This document shows positions 1 to 9,739 of a DNA stretch of 64,000 nucleotides, piece after piece. Position numbers and translations under genes: made by a program. The stretch lies in assembly GCA_009667805.1 (NCBI GenBank), contig CM019067.1, positions 247,725,721-247,789,720 of the forward strand, given 5' to 3'. How positions within the stretch are numbered: position 1 is the stretch's first letter; each line of letters opens with the position of its first letter. Below the pieces are notes generated by a model that saw nothing but the letters and a program-made list of their open reading frames with translations, was not told where the DNA came from and did not search any database. This DNA is from Leptobrachium leishanense (Eukaryota > Chordata > Amphibia > Anura > Megophryidae).

Positions 1-164
1 TCCTTTATGGTGCAAGACAAGGGGGCAACACCGGACTGCGACAAGGAAACAGGTGCAGAATTTTACGCAAAGCAGCCTATTTAAAGACAGATACATGCAT
101 TTATACACACAGCCATACGTTCACATACATAACTATATATCCTCCTCCCTACACCCTAGGGGTA

Positions 165-1105
165 TGTAGCAATAAAGCCCACATTAATGTGCAGTGTGTA
201 TGAGCATATCCCAGAATCCACAACAATAAAACTCACAGTAGTGTGCAGTGTGTGTGAGCGTATCACAGAGCTCCACAGTAATAAAACCCACAGTAATGTG
301 CAGTGTGTATGAGCATATCAGAGATTCGCAGCAATAAAACCTTCAGTAATATACAGAGTGTATGAGCGTATCAGAGCTCCACAGCAATAAAACTCAGCAA
401 TGTGCAGTGTGTATGAGCGTATCACAGAATCCACAGCAATAAAACCAAGCAATGTGCGGTGTGAATGAGCAGATCACAGAATTCACAGCAATAAAACCAA
501 GCAATGTGCGGTGTGAATGAGCGTATCAGAGAATCCACAGCAATAAAACTCAGCAGTATGCAGTGTATGTGTATCACAGAATCCACAGCCATAAAACTCA
601 GCAGTATGCAGCGTATGTGTATCACAGAATCCACAGCCATAAAACTCAGCAGTATACAGTGTGAATGAGCATATCACAGAATCCACAGCAATAAAACCAA
701 GCAATGTGCTGTGTGAATGAGCGTATAAGAGAATCCACAGCAATAAAACTCAGCAGTATGCAGTGTATGTGTATCACAGAATCCACAGCCATAAAACACA
801 GCAGTATGTGTATCACAGAATCCACAGCCATAAAACTCAGCAGTATGTGTATCACAGAATCCACAGCCATAAAACTCAGCATTATGCAGGGTGTATCAGT
901 GTATCACAGAATCCACAGCCATAAAACTCAGCAGTATGTGTATCACAGAATCCACAGCCATAAAACTCAGCAGTATGTGTATCACAGAATCCACAGCCAT
1001 AAAACTCAGCATTATGCAGGGTGTATCAGTGTATCACAGAATCCACAGCCATAAAACTCAGCAGTATGTGTATCACAGAATCCACAGCCATAAAACTCTG
1101 TGTTT
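165..1105. repeat. AT-rich minisatellite, about 40-55 bp unit
   Basis: Tandem units share the core cacagcaataaaactcagc, preceded by gtgtatgagcgtatcacaga. Early units are about 50-55 bp; after about 780 they shorten to about 40 bp. ORFs seen here on both strands arise only because stop codons are missing from the repeated unit. The same unit family recurs at 44652-44722 and 61085-61660. Confidence 0.9.
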
Positions 1106-1260
1106 AAAAATATTTTGAATACACTATTAAAAAATATTTTTGATATATAAAAATTGCCCCCTCTCCTGCTCACCTTTGTTTGTTTTTTCTGCTTGCAGGG
1201 AGGGGTTTGAATATGTATCATTGGTGGTCCAGTGGCACAGAGGGGGGGGTCGAGGAGGGG

Positions 1261-1691
1261 GAACCCGGCTGGCCGCATCTGATGGATAGCCGCCGGGACC
1301 CCTCAGTACCGCGGGCCTGGCGGCAGCCTCCGCTTCCCTGGTGGTCTCTGTGGTTCGTGGGGTGCTGCACTGCGATCTATGCATGGCGCACAGACCGCAC
1401 AGCACATCCCTCACTGACCCGAGCGGCCGGCGATCGCTGATGACCTGTCACCTGACCGCCGGCGCTTACTGACTGTGTCAGAGCGCCGGCGGTCAGGTGA
1501 CAGGTCATCAGAGATCGCCGGCCGCTCGGGTCAGTGTGGGATGTGATGTGCGGTCTGTGCACCATGCACAGATCGCAGTGCAGCACCCCACGAACCACAG
1601 GGACCACCAGGGAAGCGGAGGCTGCCGCCAGGTCCGCGGAGTTGAGGGGTCCCGGTGGCTATCCATCGGATTCGGCCAGCCGGGACCCAGA
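1261..1691. repeat. GC-rich near-perfect palindrome (hairpin)
   Basis: Inverted arms of about 205 bp (about 1261-1466 and 1482-1691) are separated by a 15-bp spacer. The inner edges read ccgccggcgct and agcgccggcgg, and the outer edges contain ggctggccg and cggccagcc. This is typical of the core of a foldback-type or non-autonomous DNA transposon. The base composition is far more GC-rich than the flanks. Confidence 0.8.
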
Positions 1692-1711
1692 ATGTGTCGC
1701 GGGCCGGCATT

Positions 1712-1757
1712 AGGGTGTGCCTAGGCACACCCGGCACACCCCGTGCGCACGCCTATG
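1712..1757. mobile_element. Right terminus of a probable hAT-type element
   Basis: The stretch holds gggtgtgcctaggcacaccc followed by ccgtgcgcacgcctatg. The ending resembles the ends of non-autonomous hAT elements seen in fish and frogs (inference from memory of the family). The matching left end would lie before base 1, so the minisatellite and palindrome upstream may both be internal parts of this element. Confidence 0.4.
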
Positions 1758-1850
1758 ATTGTAACCCTGTCTGTACTGTGCTTATTGTACGGCGCTGCGG
1801 AATATGCTGGCGATTTATAAATAAAGAATAATAATAATAACCATGACAAT
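1757..1850 (+). repeat. L2-like LINE/SINE 3' tail fragment
   Basis: Contains the tail signature gcgctgcggaatatgctggc, then tttataaataaag and a run of (aat)n. The same tail occurs reversed at 4632-4800, and a diverged form ends the LINE fragment at 35784. This marks the 3' end of a retrotransposed L2/CR1-type LINE or a SINE that shares its tail. Confidence 0.6.
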
Positions 1851-1877
1851 GACAGACACAATGACAAAACACCATCA

Positions 1878-1962
1878 CAAACACACACACATATGCTGGA
1901 GCTTAAATGTAGATAATGACAAAGACAGTGCCAGAGACAAAGACACACACACACACACAGAC
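1878..1962. repeat. CA-rich simple repeat
   Basis: Short runs of (ac)n are interspersed with other bases, for example cacaaacacacacacat and gacacacacacacacacag. No coding potential was recognised. Confidence 0.7.
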
Positions 1963-2049
1963 TCTGATAACCACATTGAAACATACACGGACACCGATCC
2001 TGAATCCCCTCACTCACACTGACACAGACCCTTAAGCACCACACAAAAG

Positions 2050-2620
2050 ACTCCACAGCTTGCGCAAAGTTTAGTGTTGTCAGAGGCGGAGACAGTCAGG
2101 GGCAGAGAGACCTTCCTGTTTGGCAGCTTAGGTCAGCACTTCCCATGTGTGAACTCTCAGAGGCTTCTGCTCTCTCTCACTTGCAGTTAATGTGTGAAGG
2201 TGCAAGGATGGGCATAAGCTGTATCTCATGTAAGGCAGTTGGCTTCAGGCAGCACACAATGCTGAAATGGAATCTGCACCCATACTTTTCTGTGAGAGCT
2301 GTGCCAGCCCACGAGTGCACCAGTTGTGCCCATTGTGACTGCAGAGTTCACACCCCACAAAGTCCATCACTCACTGTAATGGTGTACAGAAATCAGATGT
2401 GTAGCACAGTCTCCTTGAAGCTGATGTTAAGATGCCTCAAGTAGTGAGGTATTTAGCATTAGCCTATTTCTACTTCTCTTAGTGAGACTAGCCTATCCAT
2501 GCAGCGGTCAGGCTGCAGTCATATTGGGCATATTGGCTTTCATAATTGGTTTGAGTGACGGTTATGTACTCTGTGATTTATCTCAAATAAAACCTTACCA
2601 GAGGTAGAAAAAAAAAGCTA
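2050..2620 (+). other. Unrecognised segment ending in AATAAA and an A-run
   Basis: A 99-codon reading frame (2145-2444, Cys-rich) is followed at 2588 by aataaaacc and then, 15-20 bases later, a run of nine A residues. That arrangement resembles a polyadenylated retrocopy. I do not recognise the encoded peptide and could not find a flanking target duplication. It may be a chance frame. Confidence 0.2.
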
Positions 2621-3640
2621 AAAAGGCACACGTTAACTAATTCTTCAACATAAACATCTATGGAGAATTATGCCCATGATTTCCAAGAATAAAGGACAGC
2701 AAAGAGCAGAAGTATGTTGGTTCTTACTGATGGCCACTTGAGAATACCACTATCCTTGAAATGAAAACTGCCCATATCTGTGCCCTGATTGGGGATGTGG
2801 TTCTTAAGAAATTACAACATGCGAAGTGTAACTGGAACACACCGGGTTCCATCCAAAACTCCAGGACCTGAACCAGCTGTTATTTATCTGTCCCTTCTCC
2901 GTCCCAGAACCACGCCAGGAGACCCGCAGTCACGTTCCAGACTACCCGATTTGTAGCCCTGACATCACAGAGAGATTACCAGTGAAGCAAAGTTTACCCA
3001 CACACCACCAGTGAGATATGATCTTTAATAAAAGCAGGAATAGAATGAATTTATTTACATGGTCAACAGTTACAAAACAGACAGGGGGAATGTATAGAAA
3101 AACAATGGAAAACATGCCCCAGCATTTCCATGCTGCAGAGCCTCCCAGTATCCTCCCCCTCCCACACAACCGCATGGTGAAACAAAGGCTAAAGCAAGGG
3201 GGGCAGGGAGAACTAGCCCAAGCCAGTTCCTGGGGGAACTCAGTCTGTGGGCACGAGGCTGGCATTCGCTCTTCTCCAAAGGGCACATAGTCTATATGTA
3301 GTGCAGGCAATGCTGTGTGTGCCCCCACCAGTCTCGGACACTTGTAATGAAAGTCTTTTAAAAGATGGCAGAGGCTTCCGTCACAAGATGCAATTTTTTT
3401 TTATTATATTTGTGCTTTTTTCTAATAATATTTGTGTCTTGTGATTTTTTTTCCTTGCTCTATTTTTATGGAGCATAAAGGGACTTATATTACCAAAAGA
3501 GGACTAAAGATATCACATTCCAGTAGAAGGAAGAGGTGGCCGCCGCCATCTAAAAATAAGCCTCAAGAGGTCTGTGCACTAATTTCGCCGATCGCTGAAC
3601 AGAGAGGCTCCTGGGACGGTTAGTTCCTAGAGTAAGCGAT
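2621..3640. other. No recognisable gene
   Basis: Low-copy-looking sequence with short random frames on both strands. No TIR pair, target duplication or protein signature was recognised. Confidence 0.5.
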
Positions 3641-3649
3641 ACATCATTT

Positions 3650-3860
3650 CCGGCAACACGATGATCACTTCCGGTTTCGCTGGGCGTGCGTTCCAAGGAT
3701 GGAACGCGGAAGTAATTAAGATACCCGCGAAAAACGAGAGACGATCAACTATATAAGGAGAAAGCTATGTATTGTATGTATTCCTGATGAAGTCTGGGCA
3801 TTAGCCAGACGAAACGCGTTGAACCTACTGTAATAAATTACCAAAATACCACCACCGGCC
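3650..3860 (+). mobile_element. Truncated Penelope-like element terminal repeat (pLTR) fragment
   Basis: The segment has the same order of parts as the terminal region of the large PLE at 19519-27026: a TATA-like box (actatataagg), then a hammerhead-like motif about 50 bases downstream. No reverse transcriptase is attached, so this is a remnant. The neighbouring bases to about 3960 show no further PLE similarity that I can recognise. Confidence 0.55.
3778..3826 (+). ncRNA. Hammerhead-like ribozyme motif (PLE-type)
   Basis: CTGATGA at 3784-3790 is followed by one extra A, a perfect 6-bp stem II (GTCTGG with CCAGAC, loop GCATTAG), then GAAACGCGTT at 3811-3820. Stem III would be the self-complementary ACGCGT. 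Stem I is weak, only TTC with GAA. The core is convincing, but the short stem I suggests a decayed or slow ribozyme. Confidence 0.6.
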
Positions 3861-4631
3861 TCCCTCTTGATGTTTCCTGCGGCGGCAAGTTACGATTCAG
3901 TGTGGAGATCCAGGAGAGTGTGGTAAAGTTCCAGTATACATCAATGCTTGATGTGCCTATATACTATTTATATCCTGTGAGTGCATTCTTAACAAGGGGC
4001 CTATGGTCAGATATGCCATACAGTGTTGCACAATGAAGTGTCCTTGTGTTTGTACTTTCTAGATATTCCCCACAAATCTATTTGTATTACAAGATGCAAT
4101 TATATCTGAATAATTTTATCCTTTGAAATCTGTGTAGATGCAGGGACACTTACTAACATCATTGAGCTGGGAAGGTCATAAAATTCAGATCTGTTTTGTA
4201 GTATGCTTTAACAGGGTGTATGCGCATGTCACAAACGTCTATGTAATCTGTATTGTTAGAGGAAGTGTTTGTCACTAAATGATTTTTCATGGGAGGACGT
4301 GTCTGACTCTGCCACAGCTGCCAAGTAAGTAAATGAATGATAACAAGCAGGCAACTTGCTTAGGAAGGTCTCTATATATTTTAACAATTCGGTCATATGC
4401 CTGGTTAATTTACAGGTAAAACCAGACATTCATTGTTTAAATTCATTATTTATTTATTTTTACATTTTGACATAGAGTTCCTTGTTGATATTATGGGATA
4501 ATCTTCATATTATTTCTCATGTCATTATCGTATTAATTTGCTAGTTTAGACTGTGCAAACATAGCAATTCACAAAACTCACACACATCTTAAATGCACAC
4601 AATTACCTTTTATACAATTAATTGATGAAGA
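3861..4631. other. AT-rich DNA, no gene recognised
   Basis: Long AT-rich stretch with only short frames. A 46-codon frame starts at 4137, but nothing supports it as a gene. Confidence 0.5.
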
Positions 4632-4800
4632 TAATTATTATACTTTATTTATACTTTATTTATATAGCGCCAGCATATTCCGCAGCGCTGAACAATGGGC
4701 ACAATATAGACAGGGTTACAATACATTTAGACTGAACATTTGATAAACCAGTACAGGAGGAAACGAGGGTCCTATTCCGGTGGGAACTTACAATGTAGAG
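4632..4800 (-). repeat. L2-like LINE/SINE 3' tail, reverse orientation
   Basis: Reads tttatttatatagcgccag, catattccgcagcgctg and later acttacaatgtagag, the reverse complement of the L2-like tail seen at 1757-1850. The internal 'ttacaatctaagagg' type segment matches the LINE fragment at 35784-36545 and the minisatellite at 42130-43240. Confidence 0.65.
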
Positions 4801-4837
4801 GGATAATAAAGTGGTTTATATAGATGAAATATCAATA

Positions 4838-4905
4838 GATCGAGCGACAGATAGATAGACAGAGCAATAGATGAATGGATAGATAGGATAAGTTTACTGT
4901 TATTG
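4838..4905. repeat. GATA-type simple repeat
   Basis: Imperfect gatagata/gacaga units, such as acagatagatagacagagc and ggatagataggataag. Confidence 0.7.
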
Positions 4906-5323
4906 GTTGAGCAAATTATGGCCAGTATAAATCATATTGAATTTTATTTCTTGTCGCCATCACAATATAATTATGTGAAATTCATGTGCCCGTGTGGAAT
5001 GGTCTGTCTACTTAGTTTGATATCGACCTTAATAATGATGATTCTAAATAGGTAAGCGATTCCCTTTTCATTCCTAGTCATTAAACAATAACTCATTTAT
5101 TAGGTTGCATTGCTAAATGCCTTATAGCAAAAGAGGCTGTTACATTGAACTGGTAAGTATAACCCTAATTATCTTTAGCTCTTGTGAGATGGGACCGTAT
5201 TTAACACTTATCTAGAAATAGTTGTATTATTTGTTGCTGTTTTGGTGAGAGAGCAGTTGATGTCAGAATAAATCTATTTAAAATTGTTAAAATATGTAAC
5301 TAGTGGTTCCCCTTGTACTTTTA

Positions 5324-6063
5324 GGGCCACATTACGATCTCCACGCTAAAACGGGGACGGTAGGGAGATAAAACTGCGCCCACAGATTTCTCACTACTGC
5401 CCCCGTTTTAGCGTGGAATTACAATGCAGGCACTTAAAATGCTGCCTGCATTGTTACCACGCGCTACGCCCCTGGATGTTCGTGGCACCGCTGAGTGCAG
5501 CCGCGAGCATCCACTCGATGGAGTCCATAGGACTCCATTGAGCCAGACACTGGCGGTTACATGACCTGCCGGATCTCACCTCGCGAGATCCAGCCGGTCA
5601 GCATAGTGATACACAGGGAGAGACTGGGGGGACTTTATCCCCCAGTCTTTCCCTGCTCCTGCCGGACGGAGGAGGCGGTTGGAGCCGTGGTCCTCGCCGT
5701 AGGACAGGAGGTGGGGATGTGATTCTTTTTATCTTTTTTTAGGCTGGTGTTAACGGATTCTGCAGAAGCAGAATCCGTTAACACCAAGTCCTGGCTCTGG
5801 TTGACTTTCCGCGAACCAGAGCCGGACGTTAATCAGCGCTAGTAGATTGTAATACTAATGCTGATTAACACTTTGCGCTCCCCATGTTAAGTATAGGGAG
5901 CACAAAGTACAGTAACCTCATGCTGAAAAGCGCAAGGTACCAAACGCAAATGGGTTAAGTAACCCGTTAACGTTTGGATTGTAATATGCGGTAGACACCG
6001 TGGCTAACGTTAATGCTCACGCAAGTGAGCGCTAACGTTAGCAACAAGATTGTAATGTGGCCC
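5324..6063. mobile_element. Harbinger-type MITE, family A
   Basis: Terminal inverted repeats read gggccacattacgatc at the left and gattgtaatgtggccc at the right. Both ends are flanked by TTA (5321-5323 and 6064-6066), a 3-bp TWA duplication characteristic of PIF/Harbinger elements. The 740-bp interior has many short palindromes, such as gctaacgttagc, and no transposase. Related sequence lies at 14375-14868 and, inverted, at 37390-37890. Confidence 0.8.
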
Positions 6064-6252
6064 TTAATGTTATACGGTCCTGCTCCATATATATGCATTT
6101 TTGAATATGGAAGGTTCCATCAAAGCAATCCAGTATCTAATCATTTAGGATAAATAATTGTCTGTTTAACTCGCTGTAGAAACAGTAAATGGAGAAATAA
6201 ATACAGTACTCTATAAGCATTAATTTATCATATCCATCTAGAGCTCTTGTAA

Positions 6253-6543
6253 GCTTTTCTGACCAGAGACCTTAGACCTCTTTATTTCTGTTTAAGTTTG
6301 TTTGCAATTCTGCTAGTTTGTTTGTCCACTATTAACATTGTTAATAGCTGTGGAAACTGCTCACGCTATATAAATGATAACTATAATAATATTCCTAACA
6401 GAGTAAATGGATCAGTGAGAACGCAAATGATAATTGATGAATTGATTGCATGTAAACATATTACCAGAAAAGGAGATGTGGAATTCCTTCCCGAGACGCA
6501 CCTGCCTAACACAGTCATATGTGTTTTGATAAAACCAGAATAG
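6253..6543 (+). CDS. Candidate exon with a signal-peptide-like leader (unrecognised)
   Basis: An open frame follows a possible acceptor (cttttctgaccag). It reads a hydrophobic run (FCLSLFAILLVCLSTINIV), then a hydrophilic part with CGNC, two further Cys and NCS and NGS glycosylation sequons, ending in TAG at 6541-6543. No in-frame ATG is present, so a Met would have to come from an upstream exon. The layout resembles the start of a small secreted protein, but I recognise no family. Chance is a real alternative in AT-rich DNA. Confidence 0.2.
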   Translation, partial: AFLTRDLRPLYFCLSLFAILLVCLSTINIVNSCGNCSRYINDNYNNIPNRVNGSVRTQMIIDELIACKHITRKGDVEFLPETHLPNTVICVLIKPE

Positions 6544-6687
6544 GGAAGGCGTTGTCTAACACGCATGCAACTTGTTAAATGGCTAGATCTCAGATTTATT
6601 TATTTATTTTAATTCAAAATTTTTATTTTGAAAAGGCATCAGCAATTAGACATACAATACAGGAGGGTGGCCGCGCAGGGCCAAAAA

Positions 6688-6870
6688 GAAACATAGAAAC
6701 ATAGAAAAATGTCAGCAGATGAGAACCTTTCGGCCCATCTAGTCTGCCCAATTACATGGATACTTTACCTGGATTTATCTTTTGTTTAGGATAGTCTTAT
6801 GCCTATCCCATGCTTGCTTAAATTCAACTACTGTTTTGGCCTCTACCACTTCAGCACTCAGCAGTAAAGG
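6688..6870 (-). repeat. Interspersed repeat common in amphibian genomes
   Basis: Contains aaacatagaaacatagaaaa followed by gcagatgagaacctttcgg and cccatctagtctgccc, a phrase I associate with a high-copy amphibian retroelement. The class is uncertain. No intact frame is present. Confidence 0.45.
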
Positions 6871-7227
6871 AACACATAAGGAGTCAGCAGAAAAAACATC
6901 AATATATATCACAAATATATCCAGCGAGAAGGAAAACAACAAATAAAAAGGGGGGGGGACAAACAGACAATCCAGATGGTCAAAGCAGGAGAATCGACTG
7001 AGTCAGCAGAAAAAACAGCGTTACGGGTCCAGGTATGCGTGCGGACTATAAAGAAGAAAAAAAAAGGAAAAAGAAATAAACAGAAATAGGGGAAGGGAAA
7101 GGAGATCTCATAGATTTGATAGCTAGAACATAGTTGAACTTTCATTGACCTATTTCTCTGAACAGTAAACCTATAACGGATTATGTTCATAGTACTGTAT
7201 CCTATTAATTATTGGGATATTTATTTA

Positions 7228-7275
7228 TTTATAAAGGATTTTACCAGGCAGGATACATTGAGATTTCTCTCGTTT
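7228..7275. repeat. Short interspersed repeat (pair with 43968-44013)
   Basis: The stretch ttaccaggcaggatacattg followed by agatttctctcgttttcaag recurs with few changes at 43968-44013. The parent element is not recognised. Confidence 0.55.
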
Positions 7276-7329
7276 TCAAGGATATCTCAGACATGCTTAC
7301 TTTGACTCCAAATCTGACCAATAATACAG

Positions 7330-7437
7330 GTGGAAACATTCTACTATGATAATAGAGTATTGGAGGATAACAGTAACCATGTAAAAAAAATCAACTGTGA
7401 AGATAAGGCAGATAATTACCGCATGAATGGTGCTAAG
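7330..7437 (+). CDS. Candidate 108-bp phase-0 internal exon (unrecognised)
   Basis: Bounded by tacag at the left and the strong donor AAG|GTATGT at the right. It is exactly 36 codons and is open only in the frame set by those boundaries; the other two frames have stops. The peptide is hydrophilic with one Cys (VETFYYDNRVLED near the start). The exon is near the candidate at 6253-6543 but that frame ends in a stop, so a shared gene is not shown. No family recognised. Confidence 0.2.
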
Positions 7438-7721
7438 GTATGTCAATTCTTTAATATATTTTCATGTAATCTTAACTGAAATTAAAATCATTGGTGCTGC
7501 TTTGTTTCATAACAGTTCTGTCATAATTTGTATATTTGACATTTTTGATTTTAGGCAATATGTGTACCATTAAGTGTTAAAACTAGGGATGCACTGATAC
7601 TAGTATCGGTGCCGATACTGCCGCTTGCACGAGTAGTTGGTACTCGTGCAAATGGCCCGATACCTCCCCCCTATACCGGAAGCCAGCGATGGGCCGGCTT
7701 GCCGGTATCCGCGGGGCTGGG

Positions 7722-8031
7722 GAATCTGGCCGCATGCATGAAAAGCATTTGGCCAGCGTTCCCTTCCGGCGGGCCGCATTACTTACCCAGCAGTGGGTCT
7801 GGTCGCAGGGCTGTGACGCGGCCGCTGGGCCGTGGAGGCCTTGACGCTGCCTCCAGCCGAGATCTCGCGGGAGCCTCCCACGAGATCTTGACTGGAGGCA
7901 GAGTCACAGCCTCCACTGCCCGGCGGCCGCATGATTGCGTCACAGCCCTGCGACCAGACCCACCGCTGGGTAAGTAATGCGACCCGCTGGAGAGGAACGC
8001 TGGCCAAATGCTTTTCATGCATGCGGCCAGC
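7722..8031. repeat. GC-rich palindrome inside the hAT element
   Basis: Left arm starts ctggccgcatgcatgaaaag and the right arm ends cttttcatgcatgcggccag. The arms also share gcagggctgtgacg with cgtcacagccctgc. The centre lies near 7870-7880 between two agatct-containing stretches. A CpG-rich hairpin of about 300 bp could extrude. Confidence 0.85.
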
Positions 8032-8034
8032 TTC

Positions 8035-8464
8035 AGCTAGGGTCAAACAAAAGCATTTTTCCCCGCGAACGTCAAAAAGTGCATTCGAACGCATTGACGT
8101 ATTTTTTCACGGAATGCGCAAAAACGGTCAGACGACGAGCATTTTCGTGCGTGATTTTTTGCAGATCGTCAATAAAAAAACTTTTTTGCATCTGGACGTT
8201 ATGTAGGCTGGACATTAGCAGCGTCTGACGTCTCCTAATCACGCACACACGCCGCTGTGCAGACACAGCGCACTCTGTACGTCAGTACTAGCGGTTCTGC
8301 GTTCTCGAAAAAAATGCGTTCAAATTCCACTTGCGTCGCACGGCCGGACTTTTGTGCGGCTGTACTTCGTATATTGGCCGTCATTGCCTGTCATTTGCTG
8401 CTACTGCGGCCGTAATTAAGTGCGCCAGAACGCACGTTAAAAGTGCGCTAGTCTGACCCCAGCC
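8035..8464. mobile_element. Harbinger-type MITE, family C, copy 1
   Basis: Ends agctagggtcaaac and gtctgaccccagcc match the family C copy at 42358-42782. TTC flanks both sides (8032-8034 and 8465-8467). It inserted right next to the end of the hAT palindrome's right arm, so it is younger than the hAT element. Confidence 0.75.
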
Positions 8465-8475
8465 TTCCCCAGCGT

Positions 8476-8835
8476 TTGGTCTGAGGTCTGGTCTGTGAGA
8501 TATATCTATCTCTATCTGGTCTGAGGTCCATATGTCTGGTTTGAGGTCTGTAATACATGTGTGTATGTATATACATATATATATGGGTATGTCTGGTCTG
8601 AGGTCTGTGTAATAATATATATATACACACACACACACACCGATATTTGCCTATAGGAAGCCAGCCCAGTAATGCAAAAAAGCCTCTGTGCAGATATCCC
8701 CACATGTATATGTATGTCTGGTCTGAGGTCTTTATATATATATATATATACATCATACACACATATACATGTATGTATTTACATACACACCCATATATGT
8801 ATGTAGGCAAGTCTGGTCTGAGGTCTGTGTATATA
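8476..8835. repeat. Degenerate tandem array of gtctggtctgaggtct with TA/CA tracts
   Basis: At least six copies of the phrase tctggtctgaggtct are separated by variable (ta)n and (ca)n tracts. The spacing is irregular, so this is not a clean satellite. It lies inside the hAT element. Confidence 0.8.
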
Positions 8836-9031
8836 TATCTGTGATGAGGTGTGTGCAAGGGGTAAATGGGGTTTCTGGCCATACATTTCAATATAAACAT
8901 AAACTGGACAGGCTTTCGGCAAAATCCTAAATTATTTATTGGAAAGCGTCACATCGGTGAATACTTTAAAAAAGTATTGGTACTTGTACTCGGTCCTAAA
9001 AATGTGGTATCGGTGCATCCCTAGTTAAAAC

Positions 9032-9731
9032 CAAGATGTTAACATGATGCCTTTTTCAACATGGACCATCATGCCCCATAATTACAAAGCCAACCTAAGT
9101 TTTCCCAGACCCCCCAAATAATCAAATACCTGAAAACTGGGGTAGGCCACAACTTATTTTATTAACAATTTCAACATAACATTTAATACGTAGTCACATA
9201 ACAATAGCACTACAACTTTTTTGATTTTAACCCATCTCCTCCCAGATGTAAGTCGAGATCTGCAGGCAGGTGTAAACTAGAAAGCCAGAGTTCAACCCCA
9301 CTGATCGGTGCATGCGTGCCTTGCGCACATGCAGCCAATCAGATGCCCTACACTGTCTAGGCAGTGAATGACTAGTTGAAATAGAGACACCTCCATTCAA
9401 TTAATATCAATTTACCCGTACTGATCTAATCATTGGAATGCCTTGCAGCAGCCTTTCAGGGCAAGGAGAGCCCTCCAGTTTGAATTTCAGTCACAATCAC
9501 AGGACTGTTCAGCCATTATTTAAGGATGTGCTCACATGTTAAATTTTTTACTGATAAATTGTAAATAATCAAAAACGGTTAATTTTTTTAATTTTTATTT
9601 AACATGAACCAAATAAGAAAAAAGCCCAGAAGTATAAATTGGAACTTAAAAAGTTCAGGAGCCGTTCATTAAGCCAGCACACCTTTCTGCTCACGTCTAT
9701 GGTCAAAATGGCCAGTAACAGCCAGAGGACA
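9032..9731. other. No recognisable gene
   Basis: Mixed AT-rich sequence between two hAT elements. Reading frames are short and unsupported. Confidence 0.5.
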
Positions 9732-9739
9732 CTCATGAC

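Larger units (their letters stand above)
7584..9023. mobile_element. Non-autonomous hAT element with perfect TSD
   Basis: Ends are tagggatgcactgat and atcggtgcatcccta. A perfect 8-bp duplication GTTAAAAC flanks it (7576-7583 and 9024-9031), which is diagnostic of hAT. The 1.44-kb interior holds a 300-bp palindrome, a nested MITE and a degenerate tandem array. No transposase frame is present. Confidence 0.92.

Noticed and set aside
422..1118. Several overlapping frames on both strands
   Set aside because: All are by-products of the left-edge minisatellite.
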